A program made the position numbers and the translations under genes. This document shows positions 1 to 6,365 of a stretch of DNA of 18,273 nucleotides, one piece after another (within the stretch, counting starts at the first letter, position 1; each line of letters begins with the position of its first letter). Source of the stretch: CAZJPS01 sp964548055 (GTDB lineage: Bacteria > Patescibacteriota > Gracilibacteria > Peribacterales > Peribacteraceae); assembly GCA_964548055.1 (NCBI GenBank), contig CAZJPS010000020.1:1-18273 (forward strand), read 5' to 3'. The notes under the pieces are model-generated. The model saw only the letters and a program-made list of their open reading frames with translations, was not told where the DNA came from and ran no database searches.

Positions 1-486
1 GCCTTTGAAGAAAAACCAAAAGAACCTAAAACAACTCTTGTAAGCACTGGCTGTTCTATTCTCCCCAAGTCGACTCTTCCTATCCTTCTCGCATACGCAG
101 AACAGAAACCCGACAACGTGGGTGGTATTTTTGAAGAATTCCTCGCGCGCGGCATGCAAGTCGACTGCTTTACATTCACGGAACCATGGATCGATATCGG
201 ATCGTTCGCTTCCTATTTGGATGCACACCGCACACTGATGAAAGGAACTACCCTGATTCCAGCAAATTCAAAAACAGTGGATGTGACCATGCAGGGAAGT
301 GTTGTGATTGGACATAACTGCACTATAGAACGAAGTACACTGCGCGACTGTATGGTGTTTGATGGCTGCACTATTGAAGATTGCACCCTCGAAAATTGTA
401 TTGTGGATGAGCAATGCATCTTGAAGGGTATCGACATTCAGAATCAGATGTTGAGGGCGGGAACGAAGTTGGTGGTGGAAGAGTAA
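1..486 (+). CDS. NDP-sugar nucleotidyltransferase, C-terminal part (5' truncated)
   Basis: The reading frame is open from base 1, so the first ~40 visible codons precede the GTG at 118 and belong to the same protein; that GTG is internal, not a start. The visible 161 residues begin with FEEKP, followed by a STGCSILPK stretch, then EPWIDIGSFASYLDAH, which is the typical end of the catalytic domain of sugar-1-phosphate nucleotidyltransferases (W-D-I-G-x-x-x-x-Y). From about residue 95 on there are hexapeptide-like turns (VVIGHNCTIERS, CTIEDCTLENC, CIVDEQCIL), consistent with a left-handed beta-helix. Such enzymes make NDP-sugars from sugar-1-phosphate and NTP in the cytoplasm for glycan synthesis. 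The catalytic N-terminus lies outside the window, so the sugar and nucleotide cannot be named; glucose-1-phosphate thymidylyl- or adenylyltransferase and mannose-1-phosphate guanylyltransferase are all possible. Confidence 0.82.
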   Translation, partial: AFEEKPKEPKTTLVSTGCSILPKSTLPILLAYAEQKPDNVGGIFEEFLARGMQVDCFTFTEPWIDIGSFASYLDAHRTLMKGTTLIPANSKTVDVTMQGSVVIGHNCTIERSTLRDCMVFDGCTIEDCTLENCIVDEQCILKGIDIQNQMLRAGTKLVVEE

Positions 487-500
487 AGGTTGAGAAGAAG

Positions 501-528
501 TTTCAACTCACAAACTTTCAACTTTCAA
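501..528. repeat. TTTCAAC-type 7-nt array
   Basis: A short run of TTTCAAC-like units (TTTCAAC, a variant with one extra base, TTTCAAC, TTTCAAG) follows the stop codon of the nucleotidyltransferase gene and runs into structured repeat copy 1. The same unit family recurs in the dnaQ-def spacer. A small stem GTTGAG/TTCAAC can form with the bases just upstream. Confidence 0.6.
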
Positions 529-620
529 GAAAACACAAGGAAAAGAATTTTAATAATCAAAACGTTATCTATTCAGCGTGGCGTGATACAGGAAGTATTT
601 CTCGTATTCCCCCACCCTAA

Positions 621-641
621 CCCTCCCCCTCGGGGGGAGGG
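621..641 (+). other. Perfect 9-bp hairpin in repeat copy 1
   Basis: CCCTCCCCC pairs with GGGGGAGGG around a TCG loop. The equivalent stem in copy 2 (18038-18056) is 8 bp with the same loop: one C and one G have been gained or lost together, so pairing is kept. Confidence 0.8.
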
Positions 642-667
642 AATGTTTTGTTTTGTTTTAAAAATCT

Positions 668-689
668 CCCTTCCCCCGCGGGGGAAGGG
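668..689 (+). other. Perfect 22-bp palindrome in repeat copy 1
   Basis: CCCTTCCCCC, GC, GGGGGAAGGG is a perfect dyad. Together with the hairpin at 621-641 it forms a larger imperfect inverted repeat, since CCCCACCCTAACCCTCCCC on the left faces GGGGAAGGGTTGGGGATGGG on the right. In copy 2 the centre of this dyad is replaced by a different palindrome (18100-18120). Confidence 0.8.
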
Positions 690-759
690 TTGGGGATGGG
701 GGCCGGTATGCGAATGACATCATCCCGCACCACCGCGGGTGACATACCCGCTCTACGGT

Positions 760-787
760 TTGATATTTCTCTTCTCTATGTCACAAT
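760..787 (+). promoter_or_regulatory. Putative promoter of the SecD-like lipoprotein gene
   Basis: TTGATA (760-765), 16-bp spacer, CACAAT (782-787), then 8 nt to the ATG at 796. The -35 box lies at the right edge of repeat copy 1. No Shine-Dalgarno is visible, so a leaderless transcript is possible. Confidence 0.45.
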
Positions 788-795
788 AACCACCT

Positions 796-1455
796 ATGAA
801 AAAAATAATCCCTACTACCCTTCTACTTGCCCTCACACTCGTCGCCTGTTCTACAAATGTACTGCAGTACGATTTAAAATATAACGTGCAGGACACGAAC
901 CGTCAGGCTGCGCTGGCTTCTGCTGCTGCGCGCGTTATTGAACGCCGTCTTTCCAATTTGGAACAAGTGCCCGAACAAGGCAATGTTGTGGTACAGGGAA
1001 ACAGACTTACTATTAAGCCAAAGGATACGGAAACTGCGGATGCGCTCAGAGAACAACTGATGCAGCCATTCTCCATCAGCCTCATGGTAGAAACAGACGC
1101 AGCGCACGCAGATATTACAAACGAAAAATACGGTTCATTTAAGGAAACCGGCATTAAGGAGGCTCAGTTTGACTCTGTGGAACTCAAAACTGGAAATGGT
1201 GCCGGTACTTCTTCTGCTGCAGTTTTTTTCACTCCAGAAGGCAAAGCAATGCTTACAAAGGTTTTCCGGGAGAATCAGGGAAAAGCCATTGGTATCTTTG
1301 TACGCGGTACGCTGATGTCTAAACGAGTTATTGATGCCAGCAATATCACCCAAGAAAACATTACGATTGATGGTATTCCTACTGCAGAACTCGCCTCTGC
1401 ATTCACCGACGATGTGAATGTTGGATTACATGTGAACTTCACAGAGGTGAAGTAA
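796..1455 (+). CDS. Lipoprotein resembling the SecD periplasmic (P1) domain
   Basis: 219 residues. The N-terminus is a lipoprotein signal: KK, a hydrophobic stretch (residues 4-14) and lipobox LVAC with Cys18, so the mature protein should be lipid-anchored on the outer face of the membrane. The body matches parts of the SecD encoded just downstream. ARVIERRLSNL (about 46-56) aligns with TVIERRVNGL of SecD. FFTPEGKAMLTKVFRENQGKAIGIFVRGTLMS aligns, in pieces, with SecD's SFDTEGGKLFQQITKNNIGKKIAIFVGGQMV, and NITIDGIPTAELASAF sits where SecD has its TVQEARTLAQDL stretch. It has no transmembrane bundle, so it looks like a stand-alone SecD ectodomain. It ends 63 bp before secD on the same strand. 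A role assisting translocation or late folding is an inference; a cargo-specific accessory factor or a decayed paralogue are alternatives. Confidence 0.75.
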   Translation: MKKIIPTTLLLALTLVACSTNVLQYDLKYNVQDTNRQAALASAAARVIERRLSNLEQVPEQGNVVVQGNRLTIKPKDTETADALREQLMQPFSISLMVETDAAHADITNEKYGSFKETGIKEAQFDSVELKTGNGAGTSSAAVFFTPEGKAMLTKVFRENQGKAIGIFVRGTLMSKRVIDASNITQENITIDGIPTAELASAFTDDVNVGLHVNFTEVK

Positions 1456-1481
1456 GAACGTCCGGCATGTTCTACAATCAC

Positions 1482-1510
1482 TTGGTATTCTTCCAAAGTC
1501 CCCCTAGAAT
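1482..1510 (+). promoter_or_regulatory. Putative sigma70-type promoter of secD-folB-folK
   Basis: TTGGTA (1482-1487), exactly 17 bp, TAGAAT (1505-1510), then 8 nt to the secD ATG at 1519. The sequence before the ATG is C-rich with no Shine-Dalgarno, which fits transcription starting at or next to the A of ATG. Confidence 0.6.
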
Positions 1511-1518
1511 CCCCTCCC

Positions 1519-3984
1519 ATGGCTCGACGAAGCTCCTATATACGGCCCGCTCTTACAGTTTTCATTGCTGTCATCGTGGTTTTACTCGCCCTTCCTCAAA
1601 GCTGGAAGACGTGGGCACCTGGTTTCATAAGTGCCCCAAAGCTCCACCTTGGGCTTGATTTAGCAGGAGGAACACAGCTGGATTTCCGTATTTCAGAGGA
1701 AGAAATTGCAGCACAGTTAAAAAGTATCAACGCCGAAATTGCAGAAGCGCAAAAAAATAACAGACCCAAAGAAGAGATTGATATCTTGAAAGCGCAAAAA
1801 GCGAGCATTGAGGAACAACAGAGCAACATTGTGGAAGCCATTCGTACCGTCATTGAGCGTAGAGTGAATGGTCTTGGGGTAAGCGAAGCAGTTATTACCC
1901 CTTCCTACATCGGGAATGAAAAGCACCTACTTGTGGAATGTCCGGGTGTAGTGGATGTGCAGGAATGTATCAAAGTGGTTGGAAAAACCATTCAATTGGA
2001 ATTTAAAGAAGAATTCACCTCTCCAACGGAAGACTTTACACAGGAAGTACGAGCCAATGTTGCGCAAACAGTTGCTCGCCTCACAAAGAGCGGGTCCACG
2101 CTTGAAAAAGAGGGCCAGAACCTTAGTTCACAGCTTGGAGTGACGTATGCCGATAGCCGCACACTCTTCCGGGATCAACTGCCAGCAGGCCTAGAAAGCT
2201 TGTGGAACATGCCAGCTGGAAAATGGATTCAGAAAGAAGGGCTAGTGGACTGTCAGAATGCAAATGCCATGAGCCCGCAGTTCATTCAACAATTCTGTAT
2301 TGATGCCAACGGCCAGTTTGCGGCCAATAAAATTTCCGGCATCTTTTTAGCTGCTCCATTGCGCCCTCTCACAGCTACAGGCCGCGTAATCAACGAAGCC
2401 CCCAAAGCCTTCGCACTTCTTGCAAAAACAGAAACAGGAACAAGCTACGTGTATCACTCCGATTTGGTATTAGACGAGAAGGTAGACCCCGCTATCACAT
2501 CGGCATTGCGCGATATGCAAGCCGGTCAATTGCGGGCTATCCCTGTTGGAAATACAGCGAGAGTGGCTTTCCTGCGCCAATTCACTCCAGGAGGAGAACA
2601 GATGTCTGCGAGCCACATTTTAGTATCGTTCAAAGGTGCTGCAGGTGCCGAACCAGGTGTGACCCGGACGAAGGAAGAAGCAATGGCTAAGGCAAATCAA
2701 TTAAAAGCACAGTTAGATAAGGGCGCTAACTTTGCAGCACTTGCCAGGCGTGAATCCGACGGCCCATCCAAAGCACAAGGGGGATATCTGGGCACATTTG
2801 GTCACAACGTAATGGCACCTTCATTTGAGAAGGTGGCCTTCGGTCTCAAACAGGGCGAAATAAGCTCTGTTGTAGAAACGCAGTTTGGTTATCACATCAT
2901 TCGTGCTGATACTGCTGCTGCTATCTCCCCTGCTCACGCAGATGTGGATATGCTCACCATCACTGGCCCAGATGCTGCTACTCGCGCTCAAGCCCTTGTT
3001 ACAAAGCTCCAAAATGGAGAAGTGCGCAGTACAGAAGAAGCCATCACCATCCGCCATCTCTTCTTCTCTCTTGCTCCTACAGGCTGGAAAGATACAGAAC
3101 TAGATGGCAAGCATTTCCGCCACGCTGCTGTTACTTTAGATCCCGTTACCAATATTCCTGTTGTACAAATATCGTTTGATACGGAAGGCGGAAAGCTCTT
3201 CCAACAAATCACAAAAAATAATATCGGAAAGAAAATTGCCATCTTCGTGGGTGGTCAGATGGTCACATCTCCCACGGTGAACGAAGAAATTTCGGGGGGT
3301 ATTGCGGTCATTACGGGCAGTAGAACGGTTCAAGAAGCGCGCACTCTTGCCCAGGATCTTAATACCGGGGCTATTCCTGCTCCTATTTATCTCACCGGAC
3401 AGTACACCATAGAAGCAACACTTGGTTCTAGCGCTCTCCAAACCTCTCTTCTTGCGGGATTCATTGGAGTTATCATCCTCATGATCTACATGCTTGTGGT
3501 GTATCGCATGCTTGGAGCAGTAGCTAACGTAGCACTTATGGTGTACGCGTTTATTTTGTTCGCTTCGCTGAAGCTCCCTCTCTTCCTCATAAGCCATACG
3601 TATGTGGTACTCACGCTCGCTGGTATGGCCGGTATCATCCTCAGCGTTGGAATGGCTGTGGATGCGAATGTGCTTGTATTTGAGCGTATGAAAGAAGAAC
3701 TACGCAAAGGAAAGAGCCTTCGTAATTCCATTGATAGCAGTTTCAAGTATGCATGGCCTGCTATCCGCGATGGAAACGTTTCCACAATCATCACCTGCTT
3801 GATTTTATTCTCCGTTGGAACGTCCATTATTCGTGGCTTTGCAGTTACACTCGGCGTGGGTGTATTGCTCTCCATGTTTAGCGCCATCATTGTTACAAAG
3901 TGGTTACTTCGCCGCCTTGCAGAAATACCGGGCTTTGATAAGCCAGAGCTCTATGGCGTCCGTGTAAAACCTGATGCCAAATGA
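1519..3984 (+). CDS. secD: Protein translocase subunit SecD with inserted PpiC-type prolyl isomerase
   Basis: 821 residues; E. coli SecD has about 615. SecD uses the proton gradient to help preproteins exit SecYEG. The order is: TM1 (about 9-27); LGLDLAGG (44-51), the SecD signature; an extra charged helical, probably coiled-coil, stretch (about 60-105); IERRVNGLGVSE, the base of the ectodomain; a parvulin domain (about 360-465); a P1-head-like part (about 515-625); then five TM helices (about 638-805) holding GMAVDANVLVFERMKEEL with Asp715, equivalent to the conserved TM4 Asp of SecD. The parvulin part has SASHIL (His366), ESDGP (Asp414), MAPSF (Met432, Phe436) and FGYHII (His459), matching the active-site positions of PpiC, so it looks catalytically intact. 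There is no secF next door; folB overlaps the 3' end by 11 bp. SecD identity is certain; the insert's role is inferred. Confidence 0.95.
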   Translation: MARRSSYIRPALTVFIAVIVVLLALPQSWKTWAPGFISAPKLHLGLDLAGGTQLDFRISEEEIAAQLKSINAEIAEAQKNNRPKEEIDILKAQKASIEEQQSNIVEAIRTVIERRVNGLGVSEAVITPSYIGNEKHLLVECPGVVDVQECIKVVGKTIQLEFKEEFTSPTEDFTQEVRANVAQTVARLTKSGSTLEKEGQNLSSQLGVTYADSRTLFRDQLPAGLESLWNMPAGKWIQKEGLVDCQNANAMSPQFIQQFCIDANGQFAANKISGIFLAAPLRPLTATGRVINEAPKAFALLAKTETGTSYVYHSDLVLDEKVDPAITSALRDMQAGQLRAIPVGNTARVAFLRQFTPGGEQMSASHILVSFKGAAGAEPGVTRTKEEAMAKANQLKAQLDKGANFAALARRESDGPSKAQGGYLGTFGHNVMAPSFEKVAFGLKQGEISSVVETQFGYHIIRADTAAAISPAHADVDMLTITGPDAATRAQALVTKLQNGEVRSTEEAITIRHLFFSLAPTGWKDTELDGKHFRHAAVTLDPVTNIPVVQISFDTEGGKLFQQITKNNIGKKIAIFVGGQMVTSPTVNEEISGGIAVITGSRTVQEARTLAQDLNTGAIPAPIYLTGQYTIEATLGSSALQTSLLAGFIGVIILMIYMLVVYRMLGAVANVALMVYAFILFASLKLPLFLISHTYVVLTLAGMAGIILSVGMAVDANVLVFERMKEELRKGKSLRNSIDSSFKYAWPAIRDGNVSTIITCLILFSVGTSIIRGFAVTLGVGVLLSMFSAIIVTKWLLRRLAEIPGFDKPELYGVRVKPDAK

Positions 3985-4324
3985 TCTGCTCTGTATCCGG
4001 GATCTCTCAATCTGGACACAGATAGGAACATCGAAGGAGGAACAATTACACCCGCAGCAGATTTTGGTATCTGTTGAATTCCCCGTTGATGCAAAGCGTA
4101 CGGCCGACACTGACGACCTTTCTGGGAGTATCGATTACGCTACTATCTGTGCAGATATTCAGTTACTAGCGCAGAAAGAACGTAGTACGATCGAAAAATT
4201 GGCCGAAGATATTGCGTCCCTTCTTTTGGATCACTATCCCCTTACTTTCGTAACAGTCACTGTGACTAAATTCCCAGCCTTAGGAACGAAAGAAGTACAT
4301 TTATGCATTACTCGAACTAGATAA
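3974..4324 (+). CDS. folB: Dihydroneopterin aldolase
   Basis: 116 residues, normal for FolB, a cytoplasmic enzyme that converts 7,8-dihydroneopterin to 6-hydroxymethyl-7,8-dihydropterin and glycolaldehyde. Family landmarks are IRDLSIWTQIGTSKEEQ near the N-terminus (the conserved Glu is at 22 or 23), PQQILVSVEF, SIDYATICADI, STIEKLAEDIASLLL and VTKFPALG near the C-terminus; the Lys of VTK is the expected catalytic Lys, although the usual KP is KF here. The ATG at 3974 overlaps the end of secD by 11 bp and folK begins 1 nt after the stop, so secD-folB-folK are almost surely co-transcribed and probably translationally coupled. Confidence 0.9.
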   Translation: MPNDLLCIRDLSIWTQIGTSKEEQLHPQQILVSVEFPVDAKRTADTDDLSGSIDYATICADIQLLAQKERSTIEKLAEDIASLLLDHYPLTFVTVTVTKFPALGTKEVHLCITRTR

Positions 4325-4325
4325 T

Positions 4326-4808
4326 ATGCCTGCTGTGTACCTAGGCCTTGGATCCAATATTGATCCTGAAATACATCTGAAATCGGCGGCGGATGAACTC
4401 CGAAAACAGTGGCCCCAGGTACGTTTTTCATCTGTATATACAACAACACCCCTTGGCTATACAGATCAACACGATTTTTTGAATGCTGTTGCAATGGTGA
4501 ATACAGATATGCAGCCGGAAGATATTGCCTTGCACCTGCGCACAATTGAAACAACTCTGCATAAATCTCCCCCATTCCGTTTTGGTCCACGAACTATCGA
4601 TCTGGATCTGTTACTCTACGGAAATACGATACGTAAAGGCGAACTGGTTATTCCTCATCCGCGAATGCACGAGCGTTTATTTGTTTTAGAACCCCTGTGT
4701 GAAATCATAGATCCACGTTCTATGCACCCAGAACTGGGCGTGACATGGAAACAGCTTTTAAAAAAAACGATGAGCCAAGAATGTGAGAAAATTGGGTTGA
4801 AGCTGTAG
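4326..4808 (+). CDS. folK: 2-amino-4-hydroxy-6-hydroxymethyldihydropteridine pyrophosphokinase
   Basis: 160 residues, the standard size for HPPK, which transfers pyrophosphate from ATP to 6-hydroxymethyl-7,8-dihydropterin, the step after FolB. Visible motifs are YLGLGSNI (5-12), SSVYTTTPLGYTDQHDFLNAV (in the 35-55 region) and FRFGPRTIDLDLLLYG (84-99), in which Asp92 and Asp94 would bind the two magnesium ions; Phe replaces the more usual Trp in RWGPR. HPRMHERLFVLEPL (111-124) is the C-terminal signature. The start is 1 nt after the folB stop. The next enzyme, FolP, is not in the window. Confidence 0.95.
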   Translation: MPAVYLGLGSNIDPEIHLKSAADELRKQWPQVRFSSVYTTTPLGYTDQHDFLNAVAMVNTDMQPEDIALHLRTIETTLHKSPPFRFGPRTIDLDLLLYGNTIRKGELVIPHPRMHERLFVLEPLCEIIDPRSMHPELGVTWKQLLKKTMSQECEKIGLKL

Positions 4809-4841
4809 TTGTACGTATAGATGGCAAGTACATTCCAAGGA

Positions 4842-4889
4842 CCAAATCCCGCAGTTGGGATTTGGAACTTGGGATTTGGGATTTGGTCA
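4842..4889 (+). repeat. TTGGGAT-type 7-nt array with hairpin, upstream of folE
   Basis: CCAAATCCC (4842-4850) pairs perfectly with GGGATTTGG (4857-4865) around loop GCAGTT. Units then repeat every 7 nt: TTGGGAT, TTGGAAC, TTGGGAT, TTGGGAT, TTGGTCA. The same units lie before folA at 6881-6910 and at 6986-7003. Read as codons they give the G-F-G-I-W-like false N-termini that appear if folE or folA is extended upstream. Confidence 0.75.
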
Positions 4890-4897
4890 ACTACACT
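4869..4897 (+). promoter_or_regulatory. Putative folE promoter, -35 box inside the 7-nt array
   Basis: TTGGGA (4869-4874), exactly 17 bp, TACACT (4892-4897), then 8 nt to the ATG at 4906. The -35 hexamer is one unit of the repeat array. There is no Shine-Dalgarno. Confidence 0.45.
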
Positions 4898-4905
4898 GTT
4901 ATCCC

Positions 4906-5448
4906 ATGCAAGAGCAATTTCGTCATCTTCTCTCGGCTATCGGCGAAGACCCCACTCGCACCGGACTCCAAAAAACGCCTCAGCGCGCTGCCGACATGTG
5001 GACATTTTTAAGCTCTGGATACACGCAAAATCTGGATGAGATTGTGAACAACACCCTCATGCCCTCCGATACCGAAGGTATGGTGATCGTGAAAGATATA
5101 GAGTGTTATTCCATCTGCGAACATCACCTTCTCCCTTTTTTTGGGAAAGTGCATGTGGGATACATTCCGAGCGACAAAGTGATAGGCCTCAGTAAAATCC
5201 CCCGCATTGTAGATATGTTCGCACGCAGGCTCCAAGTGCAGGAAAGAATGGGCCAGCAGATCTGCGAGGCACTGGACAAGGTTTTACGGCCCAAGGGAAT
5301 CGGGGTTGTGATTGAGATGAACCATCTCTGCATGATGATGCGAGGAGTTGCGAAGCAACACAGCAAAGCCGTTACCAGTCACGTACGAGGCTTATTCAAA
5401 GAAGATGCGCGCACACGTCAGGAATTCTTGGAGCTGATTCGGCAGTAG
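4906..5448 (+). CDS. folE: GTP cyclohydrolase I (type IA)
   Basis: 180 residues from the ATG at 4906. An upstream in-frame ATG at 4855 exists, but those 17 codons are translated repeat units, so I reject it. FolE converts GTP to 7,8-dihydroneopterin triphosphate, the entry to folate synthesis. Motifs are EDPTRTGLQKTPQRAADMW near the N-terminus; CYSICEHHLLPF, giving zinc ligands Cys71 and His74; GYIPSDKVIGLSKIPRIVD; and NHLCMMMRGV, giving the third ligand Cys142. The cysteines, histidine and substrate-binding segments are all intact, and the protein is shorter than E. coli FolE (222 aa) mainly at the N-terminus. It lies 97 bp after folK but appears to have its own promoter. Its stop codon directly abuts that of the convergent gene at 5449. 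Confidence 0.95.
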   Translation: MQEQFRHLLSAIGEDPTRTGLQKTPQRAADMWTFLSSGYTQNLDEIVNNTLMPSDTEGMVIVKDIECYSICEHHLLPFFGKVHVGYIPSDKVIGLSKIPRIVDMFARRLQVQERMGQQICEALDKVLRPKGIGVVIEMNHLCMMMRGVAKQHSKAVTSHVRGLFKEDARTRQEFLELIRQ

Positions 5449-6249
5449 CTATGCTGCATGTGAATAGATCGCCTGCATTGCCTCTTTTTGATATCCCGTC
5501 TCTCTAGCTTCCTGCAAAACATCGCGGGCTTCTTTTCCTGTCTGCAGCTGCTTGGCCCAAATTTCTTGCTGTAAAGATGCTAAATTGCCGGCTTCTTGTC
5601 CATTTTTCTTCAGCCGATCATTCCACGCACGTTCTCCCACCAGCTTGATGATCTTATTCGCAGCATCCTGGCCCTCCCCATATTCTTTTTCGGGCTGGCC
5701 TACACGCTTCACTTCCTCTCCTTCTCCCATATCTATTGCAACTCCTCGTTCTACATCTCCCTCAAGCATAGTTGTGACAGATACGTTCTTCCCATCAATA
5801 ATAAGTGCTGCTTCTTCCTTTGCTACTGCTGGACGTGCCTGGCTTGAGTGGCCAACTTTTTCACTGGCCTCGTGCTTGAGTACTCGCTGCATCTCTTGTG
5901 CGTTCGTTACCAACTGTCTGTCTACCGTTGCAGTACTGTGTGAGCCTCCAACAAGATTTTGCCCCTGGATTCCTCCTGCATGATCCTTCAATCGAACCTG
6001 TTCATATCCTTTTGTAGCAGCATCTAATGCATTCGTTCTTTTTGCGAATCGCTCGTATACCTGTGTGTCCGCTGCCTTGGTACTGTCAGAAACCTGATTT
6101 TTTTGCTCTGCTAAAGCATGAAGGTTTTTTCGAACACCGCTTCGCAAATCACCTATTGTTTCTATTTCCTCTGCTATAAGCAGTAGCCTGTTATTTATAA
6201 TCTGATCAACCTTGTCTGCCGATGATATATTCCGTGTATTGGGTGCCAT
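5449..6249 (-). CDS. Unrecognised helical cytoplasmic protein
   Basis: 266 residues from the ATG at 6249; a GTG two codons upstream (6255) is possible, but a TACTAT box 6 nt before the ATG favours 6249. I do not recognise a family. The protein is hydrophilic, rich in Glu, Lys, Gln and Ala, with no signal peptide, no TM helix and no cysteine-rich motif. The N-terminal half (about 10-95) and the last ~70 residues look alpha-helical and partly coiled-coil. Between them (about 145-175) is a short stretch with beta character, EAALIIDGKNVSVTTML followed by GVAIDMGEGEEV. It ends in convergent orientation with folE at zero spacing. The steady reading frame and own promoter-like sequence argue that it is real. 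A structural, chaperone-like or regulatory role cannot be separated from sequence alone. Confidence 0.7.
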   Translation of the reverse strand: MAPNTRNISSADKVDQIINNRLLLIAEEIETIGDLRSGVRKNLHALAEQKNQVSDSTKAADTQVYERFAKRTNALDAATKGYEQVRLKDHAGGIQGQNLVGGSHSTATVDRQLVTNAQEMQRVLKHEASEKVGHSSQARPAVAKEEAALIIDGKNVSVTTMLEGDVERGVAIDMGEGEEVKRVGQPEKEYGEGQDAANKIIKLVGERAWNDRLKKNGQEAGNLASLQQEIWAKQLQTGKEARDVLQEARETGYQKEAMQAIYSHAA

Positions 6250-6255
6250 ATACAC

Positions 6256-6283
6256 ATAGTATGTCTGGTTTTCATGAGAGCAA
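6256..6283 (-). promoter_or_regulatory. Putative promoter of the 5449-6249 gene
   Basis: On the minus strand: TTGCTC (6278-6283), 16 bp, TACTAT (6256-6261), 6 nt, ATG. Same -10 box and spacing as at folA. Confidence 0.4.
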
Positions 6284-6365
6284 TACTTCCACCATATGCG
6301 AAAGAGCTATCTCCCTATATTTTTGCTTCAGATAGATGAAATCGAAGTAAATCCGAAGTGGATAT

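Larger units (their letters stand above)
525..775 (+). repeat. Structured intergenic repeat, copy 1 (~250 bp)
   Basis: This element fills most of the 309-bp gene-free spacer 487-795 and recurs in the same orientation at 17940-18218. The longest identical block is 38 bp (591-628 = 18008-18045); the rest is similar with small differences. The core (609-702) is a set of GC-rich palindromes, followed by two smaller stems: CCCGC/GCGGG with loop ACCACC near 726-740, and GGGT/ACCC closing GACAT near 738-750. No ORF within it looks like a protein. It could be a MITE-like or REP-like element, a structured RNA, or a transcription terminator/attenuator block. Confidence 0.8.

Noticed and set aside
3136..3597. 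A 153-codon minus-strand frame inside secD, and a similar one at 3486-3890
   Set aside because: Both are shadows of the SecD transmembrane-coding region, with no start-site signals or domain motifs.
4855..4905. N-terminal extension of FolE from the ATG at 4855
   Set aside because: The 17 extra codons are translated TTGGGAT repeat units, and a -10 box with correct spacing points to the ATG at 4906.
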